Below are positions 36,685 to 45,023 of a stretch of 64,000 nucleotides of DNA, piece by piece. Source of the stretch: Sutcliffiella sp. FSL R7-0096. Lineage in GTDB: Bacteria > Bacillota > Bacilli > Bacillales > Bacillaceae_I. Each line of letters opens with the position of its first letter. Position 1 is the first letter of the stretch. A model generated the notes under the pieces. The model made no database searches, was not told where the DNA came from, and saw nothing but the letters and a program-made list of their open reading frames with translations. The translations under genes and the position numbers were made by a program. Where the stretch lies: assembly GCF_038595065.1 (NCBI RefSeq), contig NZ_CP152003.1:3762001-3826000 (forward strand). The letters run 5' to 3'.

Positions 36685-36713
36685 AAGCAGGCTTTAAGTC
36701 TGCTTCCTTCTCT
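36683..36713. terminator. Terminator hairpin between ytoQ and the DUF84 gene
   Basis: GAAGCAG and CTGCTTC flank GCTTTAAGT; followed by CTTCTCTT. It overlaps the 3' end of the convergent DUF84 gene, and the T-run is interrupted. Confidence 0.6.
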
Positions 36714-37233
36714 TATACTTCCATTGCCCCACCAGCAATCGACTTACATGTTCAAACATTTGCTGCCTTGTTACAGCTCCCTCAGAAAATATCCCTACTG
36801 CCCCTTCATGTTTCCTGATATCTTTCCGCTGACAATATTCATCCATAAGATCGCCAAGCTCTCTTCCTGCCAGGAGTTCTCCTTTAAATGATTCCGGAAG
36901 AGCTATCCTAGCACCACCTGCGATGAATTCTTCCCCATCTTTCGCTACAAGCGCTCCCCAATTACATACCATGACAGTGAAAGCTGGTGCAGAATCCAAG
37001 ACCACCCCTCCTTCAAGCCCAATGGCAAACTCCGCATCGTCACATTTCGCTAAAGCTTGTCTTGCTCGATGTAATGCACCTTCAATCGTTTCCTGATCAG
37101 ATAAAGGCTGTTTACTTACTCCTGAATCCACGTCCATTGCCACCGTCTCCCAGTTCTCCATGTCCATTTCAGATAATGTTCTTTGCACCGCCATATATTT
37201 AGCAGGATTTCTTGATCCGACTATTACTTTCAT
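36694..37233 (-). CDS. DUF84 non-canonical purine NTP phosphatase
   Basis: A 179-residue cytoplasmic protein of the YjjX/DUF84 family, which hydrolyses inosine/xanthosine triphosphates and so cleans the nucleotide pool. It has the N-terminal MKVIVGSRNPAKYMAV, the substrate-pocket SDQETIEGALHRARQAL, IGLEGGV and the HEGAVGIFSEGAVTRQQMFEH end. The family is related to ITPase/Maf folds. AAGGAGGAG lies before the ATG. It is downstream of ytoP but separated from it by a terminator. Confidence 0.88.
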   Translation of the reverse strand: MKVIVGSRNPAKYMAVQRTLSEMDMENWETVAMDVDSGVSKQPLSDQETIEGALHRARQALAKCDDAEFAIGLEGGVVLDSAPAFTVMVCNWGALVAKDGEEFIAGGARIALPESFKGELLAGRELGDLMDEYCQRKDIRKHEGAVGIFSEGAVTRQQMFEHVSRLLVGQWKYKRRKQT

Positions 37234-37251
37234 TTTAAATCTCCTCCTTCA

Positions 37252-37290
37252 AATAAAAAAAGCGATGAGGTTCCCCCACCGCTTTCCACT
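37252..37290 (-). terminator. Terminator of ytoP
   Basis: On the minus strand, AAAGCGGTG and CATCGCTTT pair (one G-T) around GGGGAACCT and are followed by TTTTATTTG. Confidence 0.82.
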
Positions 37291-37321
37291 CATTTACTTG
37301 CATTCTTTTCCACCATTTTGA

Positions 37322-38392
37322 TTAACGGCTTCTAATGGAATCCACTGTGGATTGATCTGTGGATTTGACAAGCTTCACGATAAGCTCTCTTGCAGCAGCA
37401 TAATCATCCACATGTACAATAGAAGCATGTGTATGGATATAACGTGAACAGATTCCAACTACTGCAGAAGGTACTCCCTCATTTGAAGTATGAACACGCC
37501 CTGCATCCGTACCACCCTGAGAGATGAAATATTGATATGGGATGCTATTGGATTCAGCTGTATCCAATACAAAATCCCTCATCCCCGTGTGTGTAACCAT
37601 AGAGCGATCGTAAATGCGCAATAACGCACCTTTTCCAAGATGACCAAATTCCTTCTTATCCCCTGTCATATCATTTGCCGGAGAAGCATCAAGGGCAAAG
37701 AAAATATCAGGCTTGATCATGTTGGCCGCAGTTTGGGCTCCACGCAATCCTACTTCTTCCTGCACAGTAGCTCCAGAATATAGCACGTTCGGAAGCGTCT
37801 CTCCTTGAAGGTCCTTCAATAACTCAACAGCAAGTCCGCAACCATAACGATTATCCCATGATTTTGCAAGGATTTTCTTTTCATTCGCCATCGGAGTGAA
37901 AGGGCAGACAGGGACAATTTGCTGACCAGGTTTGATGCCGATCTTTAAAGCATCCTCTTTATTGTCTGCACCAATATCAATTAACATATTCTTGATATCC
38001 ATAGGCTTGGCACGTTTTGCTTCATCAAGAAGATGAGGAGGAATTGAACCGATCACACCAATTACTGGACCATTGTCCGTCATGACCTGCACACGTTGAG
38101 CAAGTAAGACCTGGCTCCACCAGCCACCAAGTGTCTGGAATCTGATCATTCCGTTTTCCGTGATGGAAGTAACCATGAAACCAACTTCATCCATATGGCC
38201 TGCCACCATAACGGTTGGTCCCGTTTCATCTCCTCTTTTCACACCAAAAATCCCACCCAAACGGTCTTGTACTACTTCATCCGAGTATTTTTCTAATTCA
38301 CTGCGCATGAAACGGCGAACATCATGTTCAAATCCAGGTGCTCCTTGCAGCTCCGTTAACGTTTTAAATAATGATAATGTCTCTTGATTCAA
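37322..38392 (-). CDS. ytoP: M42 family aminopeptidase YtoP
   Basis: Zinc/cobalt-dependent glutamyl-aminopeptidase-like enzyme of the M42 family, which forms TET-type dodecamers that degrade peptides. Metal ligands are visible: His in [11 protein letters not shown], Asp in KSWDNRYGC, the Glu pair in [10 protein letters not shown], Asp in [10 protein letters not shown], and His in [12 protein letters not shown] at 38392 is preferred, since AAGGAG lies 9 bases upstream; the ATG at 38401 would directly abut that site. The resulting 356 residues agree with the 357 of B. subtilis YtoP. It is monocistronic. Confidence 0.92.
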   Translation of the reverse strand: MNQETLSLFKTLTELQGAPGFEHDVRRFMRSELEKYSDEVVQDRLGGIFGVKRGDETGPTVMVAGHMDEVGFMVTSITENGMIRFQTLGGWWSQVLLAQRVQVMTDNGPVIGVIGSIPPHLLDEAKRAKPMDIKNMLIDIGADNKEDALKIGIKPGQQIVPVCPFTPMANEKKILAKSWDNRYGCGLAVELLKDLQGETLPNVLYSGATVQEEVGLRGAQTAANMIKPDIFFALDASPANDMTGDKKEFGHLGKGALLRIYDRSMVTHTGMRDFVLDTAESNSIPYQYFISQGGTDAGRVHTSNEGVPSAVVGICSRYIHTHASIVHVDDYAAARELIVKLVKSTDQSTVDSIRSR

Positions 38393-38511
38393 GTAAGTCA
38401 TCTCCTTTTTTCTCAAGCTTCTATGTATGTAGATCTGCATATACTTCGTTAGATTATCGAAATATTTTAACTATATTGTATCGAACTTTCTCTATTGTTT
38501 CCAGCTTTAAC

Positions 38512-38541
38512 ATGACATTTATTTGTTTTCCAAGTTATACT
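38512..38541 (+). promoter_or_regulatory. SigA-type promoter of ytzB
   Basis: ATGACA (38512-38517), an 18-base spacer, TATACT (38536-38541). About 95 bases upstream of the ytzB start. Confidence 0.55.
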
Positions 38542-38639
38542 ATTAGTATGATAGGCTCAAAAATTCAACGCATCAACTATTCACATTTGTAAAGGCTAAC
38601 TTAAAAGCTACAGTTTTATGAATGAAAGGATGATACGAG

Positions 38640-38951
38640 ATGAAATGGAAAGCACTTCTAATCGGTGCTGGAATTGGTGCAGCAGCCGCATACTTTTTCA
38701 CGGAAGCATCAAAGCAGCAAGCCATAAAGCCTGAAAAAGCATTAAAAATAGCCAAAGAAGCTTTCAAAAAGCGCGGACCTGTTGATGGCTCCTGGATACA
38801 GATGGTCCCCGAAACAATTATCAGGAATGATTTATCCTACTCCATCTATAGAGGAGGCATTTCCAGAAGAATTGATAACGTGTTGGAGCAATATGAATTT
38901 GTGGTCGACAAAAATACGGGATTAATATTGGATGTTACTCAATTAAAATGA
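38640..38951 (+). CDS. ytzB: Small PepSY-domain protein YtzB
   Basis: A 103-residue protein with an N-terminal membrane helix (KWKALLIGAGIGAAAAYFF, residues 2-20) and an extracellular PepSY-like domain (about 30-100, with ALKIAKEAF and LILDVTQLK). PepSY domains often inhibit proteases or bind the cell surface, but no activity is known here. AAAGGATGA lies 6-8 bases before the ATG. Length and position match B. subtilis ytzB between ytoP and ytnP. Confidence 0.88.
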   Translation: MKWKALLIGAGIGAAAAYFFTEASKQQAIKPEKALKIAKEAFKKRGPVDGSWIQMVPETIIRNDLSYSIYRGGISRRIDNVLEQYEFVVDKNTGLILDVTQLK

Positions 38952-38954
38952 TCA

Positions 38955-38997
38955 AGAGGCCTGGCAGCAAGCATTTCTGCCAGGCCATTCCTTTACT
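38955..38997. terminator. Bidirectional terminator between ytzB and ytnP
   Basis: GGCCTGGCAG and CTGCCAGGCC are exact complements around CAAGCATTT; followed by ATTCCTTT. The ytnP stop lies at its right edge. Confidence 0.8.
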
Positions 38998-39841
38998 TTA
39001 TACGTACCACTTTATCTTTTATTTCAAAGCGTTCATTCCATTTTACTGCACGGTAAAATGCATCATGGTAGAAGGTGAACCATGCATTGCGCCCAATCCC
39101 ATCTTTGATCCACTTCTCCTTTGCTTCTATTGATGTCATCGGATAGTCGTCATAGGCCAGTACCCATAGGGATGGGGAATGAGCGTGGGTGGGCATAAGG
39201 TCTGCCATGTGAATTATGGTTTCCTCCCCTTGTGTCAATTCGACAATGGAATGTCCATCACTGTGTCCACCTGTGTGGATCATTTTTATCCCCTCAATGA
39301 CCGTTGTTTCTTCTGTAAAAGTCTTTACTTGCTCTTCAATACCTTTCCAGTTCATTTCCCAGTACGTGTTTATGGAACGGATATTAGGGTTTCTCATTTC
39401 ATTCCACTCCACCTCTGAAACATGAATGGTGGCATTCGGAAAAACGGATACGTATTTCTCTTCCTTTGTATCCCACGTGGTAAGCCCGCACACATGATCA
39501 AAATGAAGATGTGTCATGATGATGGTGTCAATATCCATTGGTGTTAAACCGAGTTTTTGTAAATCCTCTCCTACTGAAGACTCCTCTGTCGCACCAAAAT
39601 TCCGTTTCTGTTTATCAGAAAGTTTACCTTTTCCTAGCCCTGCTTCAATAAGGATATTACGGTCCCCTGTTTGGATAAGGATCGGATCTGTTCGAAGTTC
39701 AATCTGGTTGCTGTCGTTTACTGGGTACCTCCTTGACCATAATGCCTTTGGAACCACCCCGAACATGGCCCCTCCATCAAGATGTGTTACCCCTCCGTTC
39801 AACCAAGTCAGTTTCCATTCCCCAAATGTTAGCGTTTCCAT
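38993..39841 (-). CDS. ytnP: Metallo-β-lactamase fold hydrolase YtnP (lactonase-like)
   Basis: A 282-residue zinc hydrolase of the AHL-lactonase-like group. B. subtilis YtnP inactivates a streptomycete signalling compound. The metal motif HLHFDH (in [14 protein letters not shown]) is complete, a further His lies in [13 protein letters not shown], an Asp in [11 protein letters not shown], and a final His in FYHDAFYRA. The ATG at 39841 is chosen because GGGAG is 9 bases upstream and the B. subtilis protein starts METL; an ATG nine bases earlier abuts that site. The upstream region holds the 52-bp tandem hairpin array. Confidence 0.92.
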   Translation of the reverse strand: METLTFGEWKLTWLNGGVTHLDGGAMFGVVPKALWSRRYPVNDSNQIELRTDPILIQTGDRNILIEAGLGKGKLSDKQKRNFGATEESSVGEDLQKLGLTPMDIDTIIMTHLHFDHVCGLTTWDTKEEKYVSVFPNATIHVSEVEWNEMRNPNIRSINTYWEMNWKGIEEQVKTFTEETTVIEGIKMIHTGGHSDGHSIVELTQGEETIIHMADLMPTHAHSPSLWVLAYDDYPMTSIEAKEKWIKDGIGRNAWFTFYHDAFYRAVKWNERFEIKDKVVRIK

Positions 39842-39944
39842 TTCAGTCATCTCCCTCTTTGTTTTTTGTATGTATGACCTTATTGTATCAAAAAAAGGTA
39901 ACCTTTCGCGAACATCCTGGTAGACCCATCGTAAAAACTAACAT

Positions 39945-40488
39945 GAGATTGTCTTCATCCCCCCATGAAGACAATCTCCTCCCAAAATCAAGTTCGAGAT
40001 TGTCTTTATCCACCCTATGATGACAATCTCATCCCAAAATCCAGACCGAGATTGCCTTCATCCACCCTATGATGACAATCTCATCCCAAAATTCAGACCG
40101 AGATTGTCTTCATCCTCCCTATGATGACAATCTCATCCCAAAATCCAGACCGAGATTGTCTTTATCCACCCTATGATGACAATCTCATCCCAAAATCCAG
40201 ACCGAGATTGTCTTTATCCACCCTATGATGACAATCTCATCCCAAAATCCAGACCGAGATTGTCTTTATCCACCTTATGATGACAATCTCATCCCAAAAT
40301 CCAGACCGAGATTGTCTTCATCTACCCTATGAAGACAATCTCATCCCAAAATTCAGACCGAGATTGTCTTCATCCACCCTATGAAGACAATCTCATCCCA
40401 AAATTCAGACCGATTTTGTCTTCATCACCCTTATGATGACCCTTCCATCTCAAAAATCCAGACCGAGATTGCCTTCGTCACCCCTTTC
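39945..40488. repeat. Tandem array of about ten 52-bp hairpin-forming units
   Basis: GAGATTGTC-type units start at 39945, 39996, 40048, 40100, 40152, 40204, 40256, 40308, 40360, 40412 and 40465 (steps 51, then 52 eight times, then 53). Each full unit holds an inverted repeat, GAGATTGTCTTCAT and ATGAAGACAATCTC, around a CCACCCT-type loop, then the linker CATCCCAAAATCCAGACC. Units 1, 8 and 9 have a perfect 14-bp stem; others have mismatches at stem positions 10 and 12. Outer units are degenerate and central ones nearly identical. The unit length is not a multiple of three. It lies downstream of trmB and upstream of ytnP. Confidence 0.93.
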
Positions 40489-40504
40489 TTTTATTATCGC
40501 TTAC

Positions 40505-40545
40505 CAATACAAAAAAACGCCTCCTCAAAAAGGGGCGCTTTCAAG
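40505..40545 (-). terminator. Terminator of trmB
   Basis: On the minus strand, AGCGCCCC and GGAGGCG-type arms flank TTTTTGA and are followed by TTTTTTTG. The stem is imperfect but the T-run is strong. Confidence 0.7.
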
Positions 40546-40546
40546 T

Positions 40547-41188
40547 CTATTCTGGATATTTCACTTCACATCGATAAATAGGAAAACCTTTACTGGAAAA
40601 CTTCTCTTCATACTCCGTCATGATATTTCCTTCAAAGTCACTGTTATGAAGGTCTAAGCTGACATACTTCAATAAAAGGCCGTACTCAGAAAAGCTCATC
40701 AAACTATACTCAAACAATCCACGGTTGTCTGTCTTAAAGTGAATTTCTCCTTGCGAGACCAATACTTCCTTGTAAAGATCGAGGAAAGCCTTGTACGTAA
40801 GCCTTCTTTTTTCATGGCGGGTTTTTGGCCAAGGATCAGAAAAGTTCAAATAAACCCTGTCTATTTCTCCTGCATCGAAATACTCCGCTAACTTTTGAGC
40901 ATTTACGTTCAAAAGCTTTACATTCGGAATATCTGCTGCGACTGCCTTTTCCAAAGCCTTCACAATCACGCTTTCAAAAAGCTCTATTCCAATATAATTA
41001 ATCGATGGGTTAGCTTTTGCCATCTCTGTAACAAATGTCCCTTTTCCAGTCCCCACTTCAATGTGGATCGGATTATTGTTGCCGAAAATATCCGCCCACT
41101 TGCCTTTATGGTTTTCGGGATCTGGAATGCAGTAATACGCATTCTCTGCGATAAACTCTGTTGCCCATGGTTTGTTTCTGAATCTCAT
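40547..41188 (-). CDS. trmB: tRNA (guanine-N7-)-methyltransferase
   Basis: Methylates G46 in the tRNA variable loop using S-adenosylmethionine. The 213-residue protein starts [13 protein letters not shown], has the SAM-binding loop [16 protein letters not shown] (about 39-54), the adenine-contact region GIELFESVI, the motif [15 protein letters not shown] and the C-terminal [16 protein letters not shown], all typical of TrmB. Position between ytnP and ytzH matches B. subtilis ytmQ. AGGTGAC precedes the ATG. Confidence 0.95.
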   Translation of the reverse strand: MRFRNKPWATEFIAENAYYCIPDPENHKGKWADIFGNNNPIHIEVGTGKGTFVTEMAKANPSINYIGIELFESVIVKALEKAVAADIPNVKLLNVNAQKLAEYFDAGEIDRVYLNFSDPWPKTRHEKRRLTYKAFLDLYKEVLVSQGEIHFKTDNRGLFEYSLMSFSEYGLLLKYVSLDLHNSDFEGNIMTEYEEKFSSKGFPIYRCEVKYPE

Positions 41189-41221
41189 GTCGTTAGGTCA
41201 CCTCGTTGATTAATAATAATT

Positions 41222-41404
41222 GGCTCTTTTCGTAAACATTGTTGCTTTTTCGCATGGATAAATCAACCGTTATTTTCCTTACTGTCGTGCTCTTTTCCAC
41301 GCCGTACTTAAGAAACTACTTGCATTTATAGAGTATGAAGGCAATGAAAAGTCCAATTACCGACTTTTTACAAGTAAATAGCAACAAACTTTGAGAAAAG
41401 AGCC
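41222..41404. mobile_element. MITE-like element, 183 bp, with 8-bp target duplication
   Basis: Begins GGCTCTTTTCGTAAACATTG and ends CTTTGAGAAAAGAGCC; the outer 10 bases are perfect inverted repeats, and the inner GTTGCT / AGCAAC also pair. Identical octamers TAATAATT flank it at 41214-41221 and 41405-41412. Internal blocks GCTGTCGTGCTCTTTTCC-like and GAAAAGTCCAATTACCGACT recur in the copy at 45990. No ORF or transposase. It fills most of the gap between the divergent trmB and ytzH genes. Confidence 0.85.
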
Positions 41405-41424
41405 TAATAATTTTACCTTTTTCA

Positions 41425-41458
41425 CAGAAAAAAACCGATCTCGATGGACCGATTCTTT
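41425..41458 (-). terminator. Minus-strand terminator upstream of ytzH (antisense side)
   Basis: On the minus strand, AATCGGTC and GATCGGTT form an 8-bp stem (two G-T pairs) with loop CATCGA, followed by seven T. No minus-strand gene ends here. The nearest one upstream is ytmP, whose stop touches the ytzH stop, so this may end ytmP transcripts that run antisense through ytzH. Confidence 0.65.
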
Positions 41459-41524
41459 TGGCGTGTATAAGAATGATAAATAAACAAAGGCTAGTACATA
41501 TATAAAATAAAGGAGTGCTGAAAC

Positions 41525-41803
41525 ATGCCGTTAAATTATCATGATCAAATACATCTTCTAAAGGATATTTTGGCGGATCATCAAATTGATTGCTGCGGTT
41601 CTGTTGCTGAGTATGAGCAGCTAGAACGTGTCATCAAATCACTAATGGTCAATAATGAAATCGATCAGAATGTGAAGAGTATCCTCCAGGATATCTATTC
41701 CTATAGCCAGGCCGGAATCAATTCAAGCAACGACCATAACCATAATCAACTTCATCAATCAAAATTCACCGGCTGGATTGAAAGTATCGACCAATACTCT
41801 TAA
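41525..41803 (+). CDS. ytzH: Small conserved protein YtzH
   Basis: A 92-residue cytoplasmic protein of the YtzH family, matching the B. subtilis length and position between trmB and ytmP. It starts MPLNYHDQIHLLKDILADHQ; CCGS and a His/Asn-rich stretch (NDHNHNQLHQ) near the end are notable. AAGGAGTG lies 7 bases before the ATG. No domain of known function is recognised. It converges with ytmP with no intergenic space at all. Confidence 0.87.
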   Translation: MPLNYHDQIHLLKDILADHQIDCCGSVAEYEQLERVIKSLMVNNEIDQNVKSILQDIYSYSQAGINSSNDHNHNQLHQSKFTGWIESIDQYS

Positions 41804-42583
41804 TTATACAGGCAAAAGCCTTTCCAAATAGTTCAGCCAGTTTTGCTTTTCCTTTTCAATATCTTTATGATGATACCATTGTACAGATAGGATCGTCTGT
41901 GCTATCACGTACCAATGCATACGGTGGCGCAGATCATCTGTCAATGGTATTCCATATGTTGAAAGCCAATCAGCCCAGTCCTGCTCTGGAATATACCAGT
42001 ATAATAGCATACATAAATCAATAGCCGGATCTGCAATTACAGCCCCGTCCCAATCAATCAAAAATAACTCCTGACTATCTGAAAGCAGCCAATTGTTATG
42101 ATTCAAATCACAATGACAGACTACCTTATCTTTATATCGGACATGATGGATTTCCTTCGTAAGAAAATCCAGTGATTTTTGGATCACATCCAAAGATAAG
42201 AGTTCAAAAGCCATTCCGTTTTTGATATCCTCTAGGATTGTCGAAGGCTCCACCGGTTCTTTTCCTAACCGGGTAAGCATATCAAGCAGCTCTTTTGAGT
42301 GGTGGATTTTGTGTAAGAGTTGTGCCACCGTTTCCATATTCATGTCATTGGGCTTCAATTCTCTTGCACTGATCCAATGTTGTGCAGTAATAACATCCCC
42401 ATTTTCCAGGCGTTTTGTCCAGACAAGCTTAGGAACGATCCCCTCTGCTGAAAGAACAGCCAAAAATGGCGATGAATTTCTTTTTAGGAATAACTTCTTG
42501 CCCTCATTTTGTGCAAAGTAAGCATCTCCCGTCAAACCACCTGCCGGACTGATTTTCCACTCATCACCTAATAAATGTTCCAA
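41804..42583 (-). CDS. ytmP: Phosphotransferase (APH/choline kinase-like) YtmP
   Basis: A small-molecule kinase of about 259 residues with the aminoglycoside/choline kinase fold. The glycine loop is PAGGLTGDAYFA, the ATP lysine KLFLKRNSSPF, the catalytic loop HCDLNHNNW and the metal-binding LIDWDGAVIADPAIDL. The substrate is unknown; thiamine, choline or a sugar are possible. TTG at 42583 is preferred because AAGGTG is 6 bases upstream; the frame is open to GTG at 42607, which has no clear site. It precedes no other minus gene before ytzH and is separated from amyX by a terminator. Confidence 0.85.
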   Translation of the reverse strand: MEHLLGDEWKISPAGGLTGDAYFAQNEGKKLFLKRNSSPFLAVLSAEGIVPKLVWTKRLENGDVITAQHWISARELKPNDMNMETVAQLLHKIHHSKELLDMLTRLGKEPVEPSTILEDIKNGMAFELLSLDVIQKSLDFLTKEIHHVRYKDKVVCHCDLNHNNWLLSDSQELFLIDWDGAVIADPAIDLCMLLYWYIPEQDWADWLSTYGIPLTDDLRHRMHWYVIAQTILSVQWYHHKDIEKEKQNWLNYLERLLPV

Positions 42584-42676
42584 CCATTTCACCTTCAATT
42601 TCAACACAACTTTTCATTATCAAATATTAGAAAAGCGCAAGCGCTAAATAGGAATTTTCATTCACATACGTCTTTT

Positions 42677-42716
42677 AAGCAAAAAAACAGCTATTGAACA
42701 ATTTCACAATAGCTAT
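42677..42716 (-). terminator. Terminator of amyX
   Basis: On the minus strand, AGCTATTG and CAATAGCT pair exactly around TGAAATTGTT and are followed by GTTTTTTTGC. Confidence 0.87.
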
Positions 42717-42767
42717 CTTTTAAATTTTATCGTTATTTCTCGATTAAATCAAGTCCTTGTGAAACAA

Positions 42768-44918
42768 TTAATGTTGAGCAAGGACAACGGTACTGATTGG
42801 TGCCACCTGTATTTCTCCCTTCACTTTCCGGATCGGTGAATCACCTGCAGCATACTCATCTGCCAGAACCTCCCACTCCCCCTGTAGGGGCAAGGCTACC
42901 GATTCCGAATGAAGCCCATTATGAAAAATGACCAGGAGATGGTTCCATTTTCCATACTTGTTTACATCACTGAGATGGTACATGAGCAGATGTCCCTTTT
43001 CAATAGGAAATCTTACGTGCTGCTGGATTTGAGCTGTTGTTGGAAAGCGGAAAGCTTTATGTGACTTTCTTAGTTGGATAAGTCCACTTAAATAGGTGAC
43101 ATTCTCCAAATATTGCTCTTTCCTTTGCCAATCCAGGTTATTTACGGTATCAGGAGACTTGTAACTGTTCTCTTCGCCGCCCTTTGTACGGTAAAATTCC
43201 TGTCCGGCATGGAGGAAAGGAATACCTTGCGCTAACAAAATGATAGCAGTGGCAAGCCGGTGTCGTTTCATTCTTGTTTCTTCATCCTCATGACTGTTAC
43301 AGACAGATATTTTATCCCACATCGTGTGATTATCATGAGACTCAATATAGTTGATGGATTGGGTAGGCTCAAGGAATAGCCCTCTTGTATTTGGTTCTGT
43401 TTGGATACTTCCGGAAAGTGATTGCTTCATTAAATGGGTTTTATGAGTATTTCCAAGAGCGAATCCGCGGTCAAACATGTTAAAAGTACTGCCTTTGACC
43501 GAATCCCTGACCATATCATTGAAAAACGCTATTTCCGGCATCTTTTTTGCATTGATGATCATCGCCTTCTGCTCTGCACCAAGAGGGGTATTCAGCTCCC
43601 ATCCTTCCCCGAGGAGGATGGCACCGGGCTTAATGATGGATACTGTTTCCTTTACAGCGTTCATTGTCTGAACATCCATTATTCCCATCAGGTCAAACCT
43701 GAAGCCATCTACATCATACTCCTCCATCCAATATTTGATGGAATCCAAGATAAATTTACGAACCATTTTCCTTTCAGATGCTATGTCATTTCCAACACCG
43801 GTCCCATTGGAAGGCATGCCATGTTCGTCATGGCGGAAGTAATAGCCTGGGACTATCTTTTCAAAAGAGGAATCCTCCCTGATATATACATGGTTATACA
43901 CTACATCCATAATTACCCTTAACTCTTTTCTGTGAAGGGTGTTAATCAATTCTTTCAGCTCCACGACCCTTGAGTAAGGATCGTTGGCATCAAGGGAATA
44001 GCTTCCTTCAGGCACATTGAACAGAAGCGGATTATAGCCCCAGTTATATGCTTTATCAGGCTCTGCCTCGTCTACCCCTCCGTAGTCATTGAAGGGTAAG
44101 AGCTCAATGTGGGTGACGCCGAGCTTTTCTATATAAGTCAGACCTGTTTCGCCTGTTTCTGGACTTGGAGATGGATCTTCAGAAAAAGCTGCATACTTAC
44201 CTTTTTGTATCATTCCGCTTTTAGGATGAGAAGAAAAATCACGTATATGCAGCTCGTAGATGATGGCATCTGTTGCATCCATGAATGGAGGCAACGGAAC
44301 TTTCGGGATATTCATCCGTTCTTTGTCAATAATGACCGCAGCTTCACTATTTAAGCTAGATGCGATGGCATAGGGATCGACCGCTTCTCTCCAGACAAGG
44401 TTCACACAGACAAGATACGTATATAAAAAGCCTTCCAAATCACCTTGGACGGTAATCCGCCATATCCCCTTATCTTCTCGGATCAGGCTATAATGGATAT
44501 CCTCTTTGCTTTTAGGGGCTTTTAGCTTTATTTTGACAGCAGAAGCAGTCGGTGCCCAAAGCGTGAAGGTGGATGCCCCTTTCTGATAGGTAGCACCGAG
44601 GTCATTTCCTTCATAATAAAATGCATCATCAAATGCCTTCGTACGGATAACGGCACCGATTTGCAGATCGGTTTTTCTTCCATGTTCATCCGCTACCTTA
44701 TACTTGGTTCCTATGTTGATGATTGTATTCGCTTTACAAATGTATTTAACCGTATTGGGTAGCGTCTTTTTGTCCACAATTTCCAAAGGGTAGGTGTTTT
44801 CTTCAAAAAGGAGGGTGAAGGTAGCTGATTCTCCATGATAACTTCCCATTGGTAAGAGGATGGTTATTTTATCCATTTCATCTAAGTAGGCTTCAAATTC
44901 TCTCTTGATGAAAATCAT
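42768..44918 (-). CDS. amyX: Type I pullulanase
   Basis: Hydrolyses α-1,6 branch points in pullulan, starch or glycogen-derived dextrins; intracellular, since no signal peptide is present. The 716-residue protein has an N-terminal β domain, a CBM48-like module (FTLWAPTASAVKIKL), and the GH13 barrel with the type I pullulanase signature YNWGYNP, conserved DVVYNHV, nucleophile Asp about 407 in FRFDLMGI, acid Glu about 436 in LLGEGWEL and the third acid in IESHDNHTMWD. The ATG at 44918 follows AGGGAGGG; the upstream frame to 44957 is rejected. The length matches 718 residues in B. subtilis. It is downstream of the NERD-like gene. Confidence 0.94.
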   Translation of the reverse strand: MIFIKREFEAYLDEMDKITILLPMGSYHGESATFTLLFEENTYPLEIVDKKTLPNTVKYICKANTIINIGTKYKVADEHGRKTDLQIGAVIRTKAFDDAFYYEGNDLGATYQKGASTFTLWAPTASAVKIKLKAPKSKEDIHYSLIREDKGIWRITVQGDLEGFLYTYLVCVNLVWREAVDPYAIASSLNSEAAVIIDKERMNIPKVPLPPFMDATDAIIYELHIRDFSSHPKSGMIQKGKYAAFSEDPSPSPETGETGLTYIEKLGVTHIELLPFNDYGGVDEAEPDKAYNWGYNPLLFNVPEGSYSLDANDPYSRVVELKELINTLHRKELRVIMDVVYNHVYIREDSSFEKIVPGYYFRHDEHGMPSNGTGVGNDIASERKMVRKFILDSIKYWMEEYDVDGFRFDLMGIMDVQTMNAVKETVSIIKPGAILLGEGWELNTPLGAEQKAMIINAKKMPEIAFFNDMVRDSVKGSTFNMFDRGFALGNTHKTHLMKQSLSGSIQTEPNTRGLFLEPTQSINYIESHDNHTMWDKISVCNSHEDEETRMKRHRLATAIILLAQGIPFLHAGQEFYRTKGGEENSYKSPDTVNNLDWQRKEQYLENVTYLSGLIQLRKSHKAFRFPTTAQIQQHVRFPIEKGHLLMYHLSDVNKYGKWNHLLVIFHNGLHSESVALPLQGEWEVLADEYAAGDSPIRKVKGEIQVAPISTVVLAQH

Positions 44919-45023
44919 GCGTTTCCCTCCCTGTCTAAAAAGTAGGCTCCTATACAACCATGCCCATTCTATAGCGTATTCCGTTCCGGGGCTTAGCTTG
45001 ACAGATATTCTTACAAACTTCCA

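Noticed and set aside
39945-40488. CRISPR-like array of palindromic repeats with short spacers
   Set aside because: The 'spacers' (CATCCCAAAATCCAGACC) are almost the same in every unit and only 17-18 bases long. No cas gene is present. It is a simple tandem repeat with internal inverted repeats.
42633-42648. GCGCAAGCGC-type inverted repeat upstream of amyX terminator
   Set aside because: Short hairpin without T-run or further copies; the real terminator is next to it at 42677-42716.
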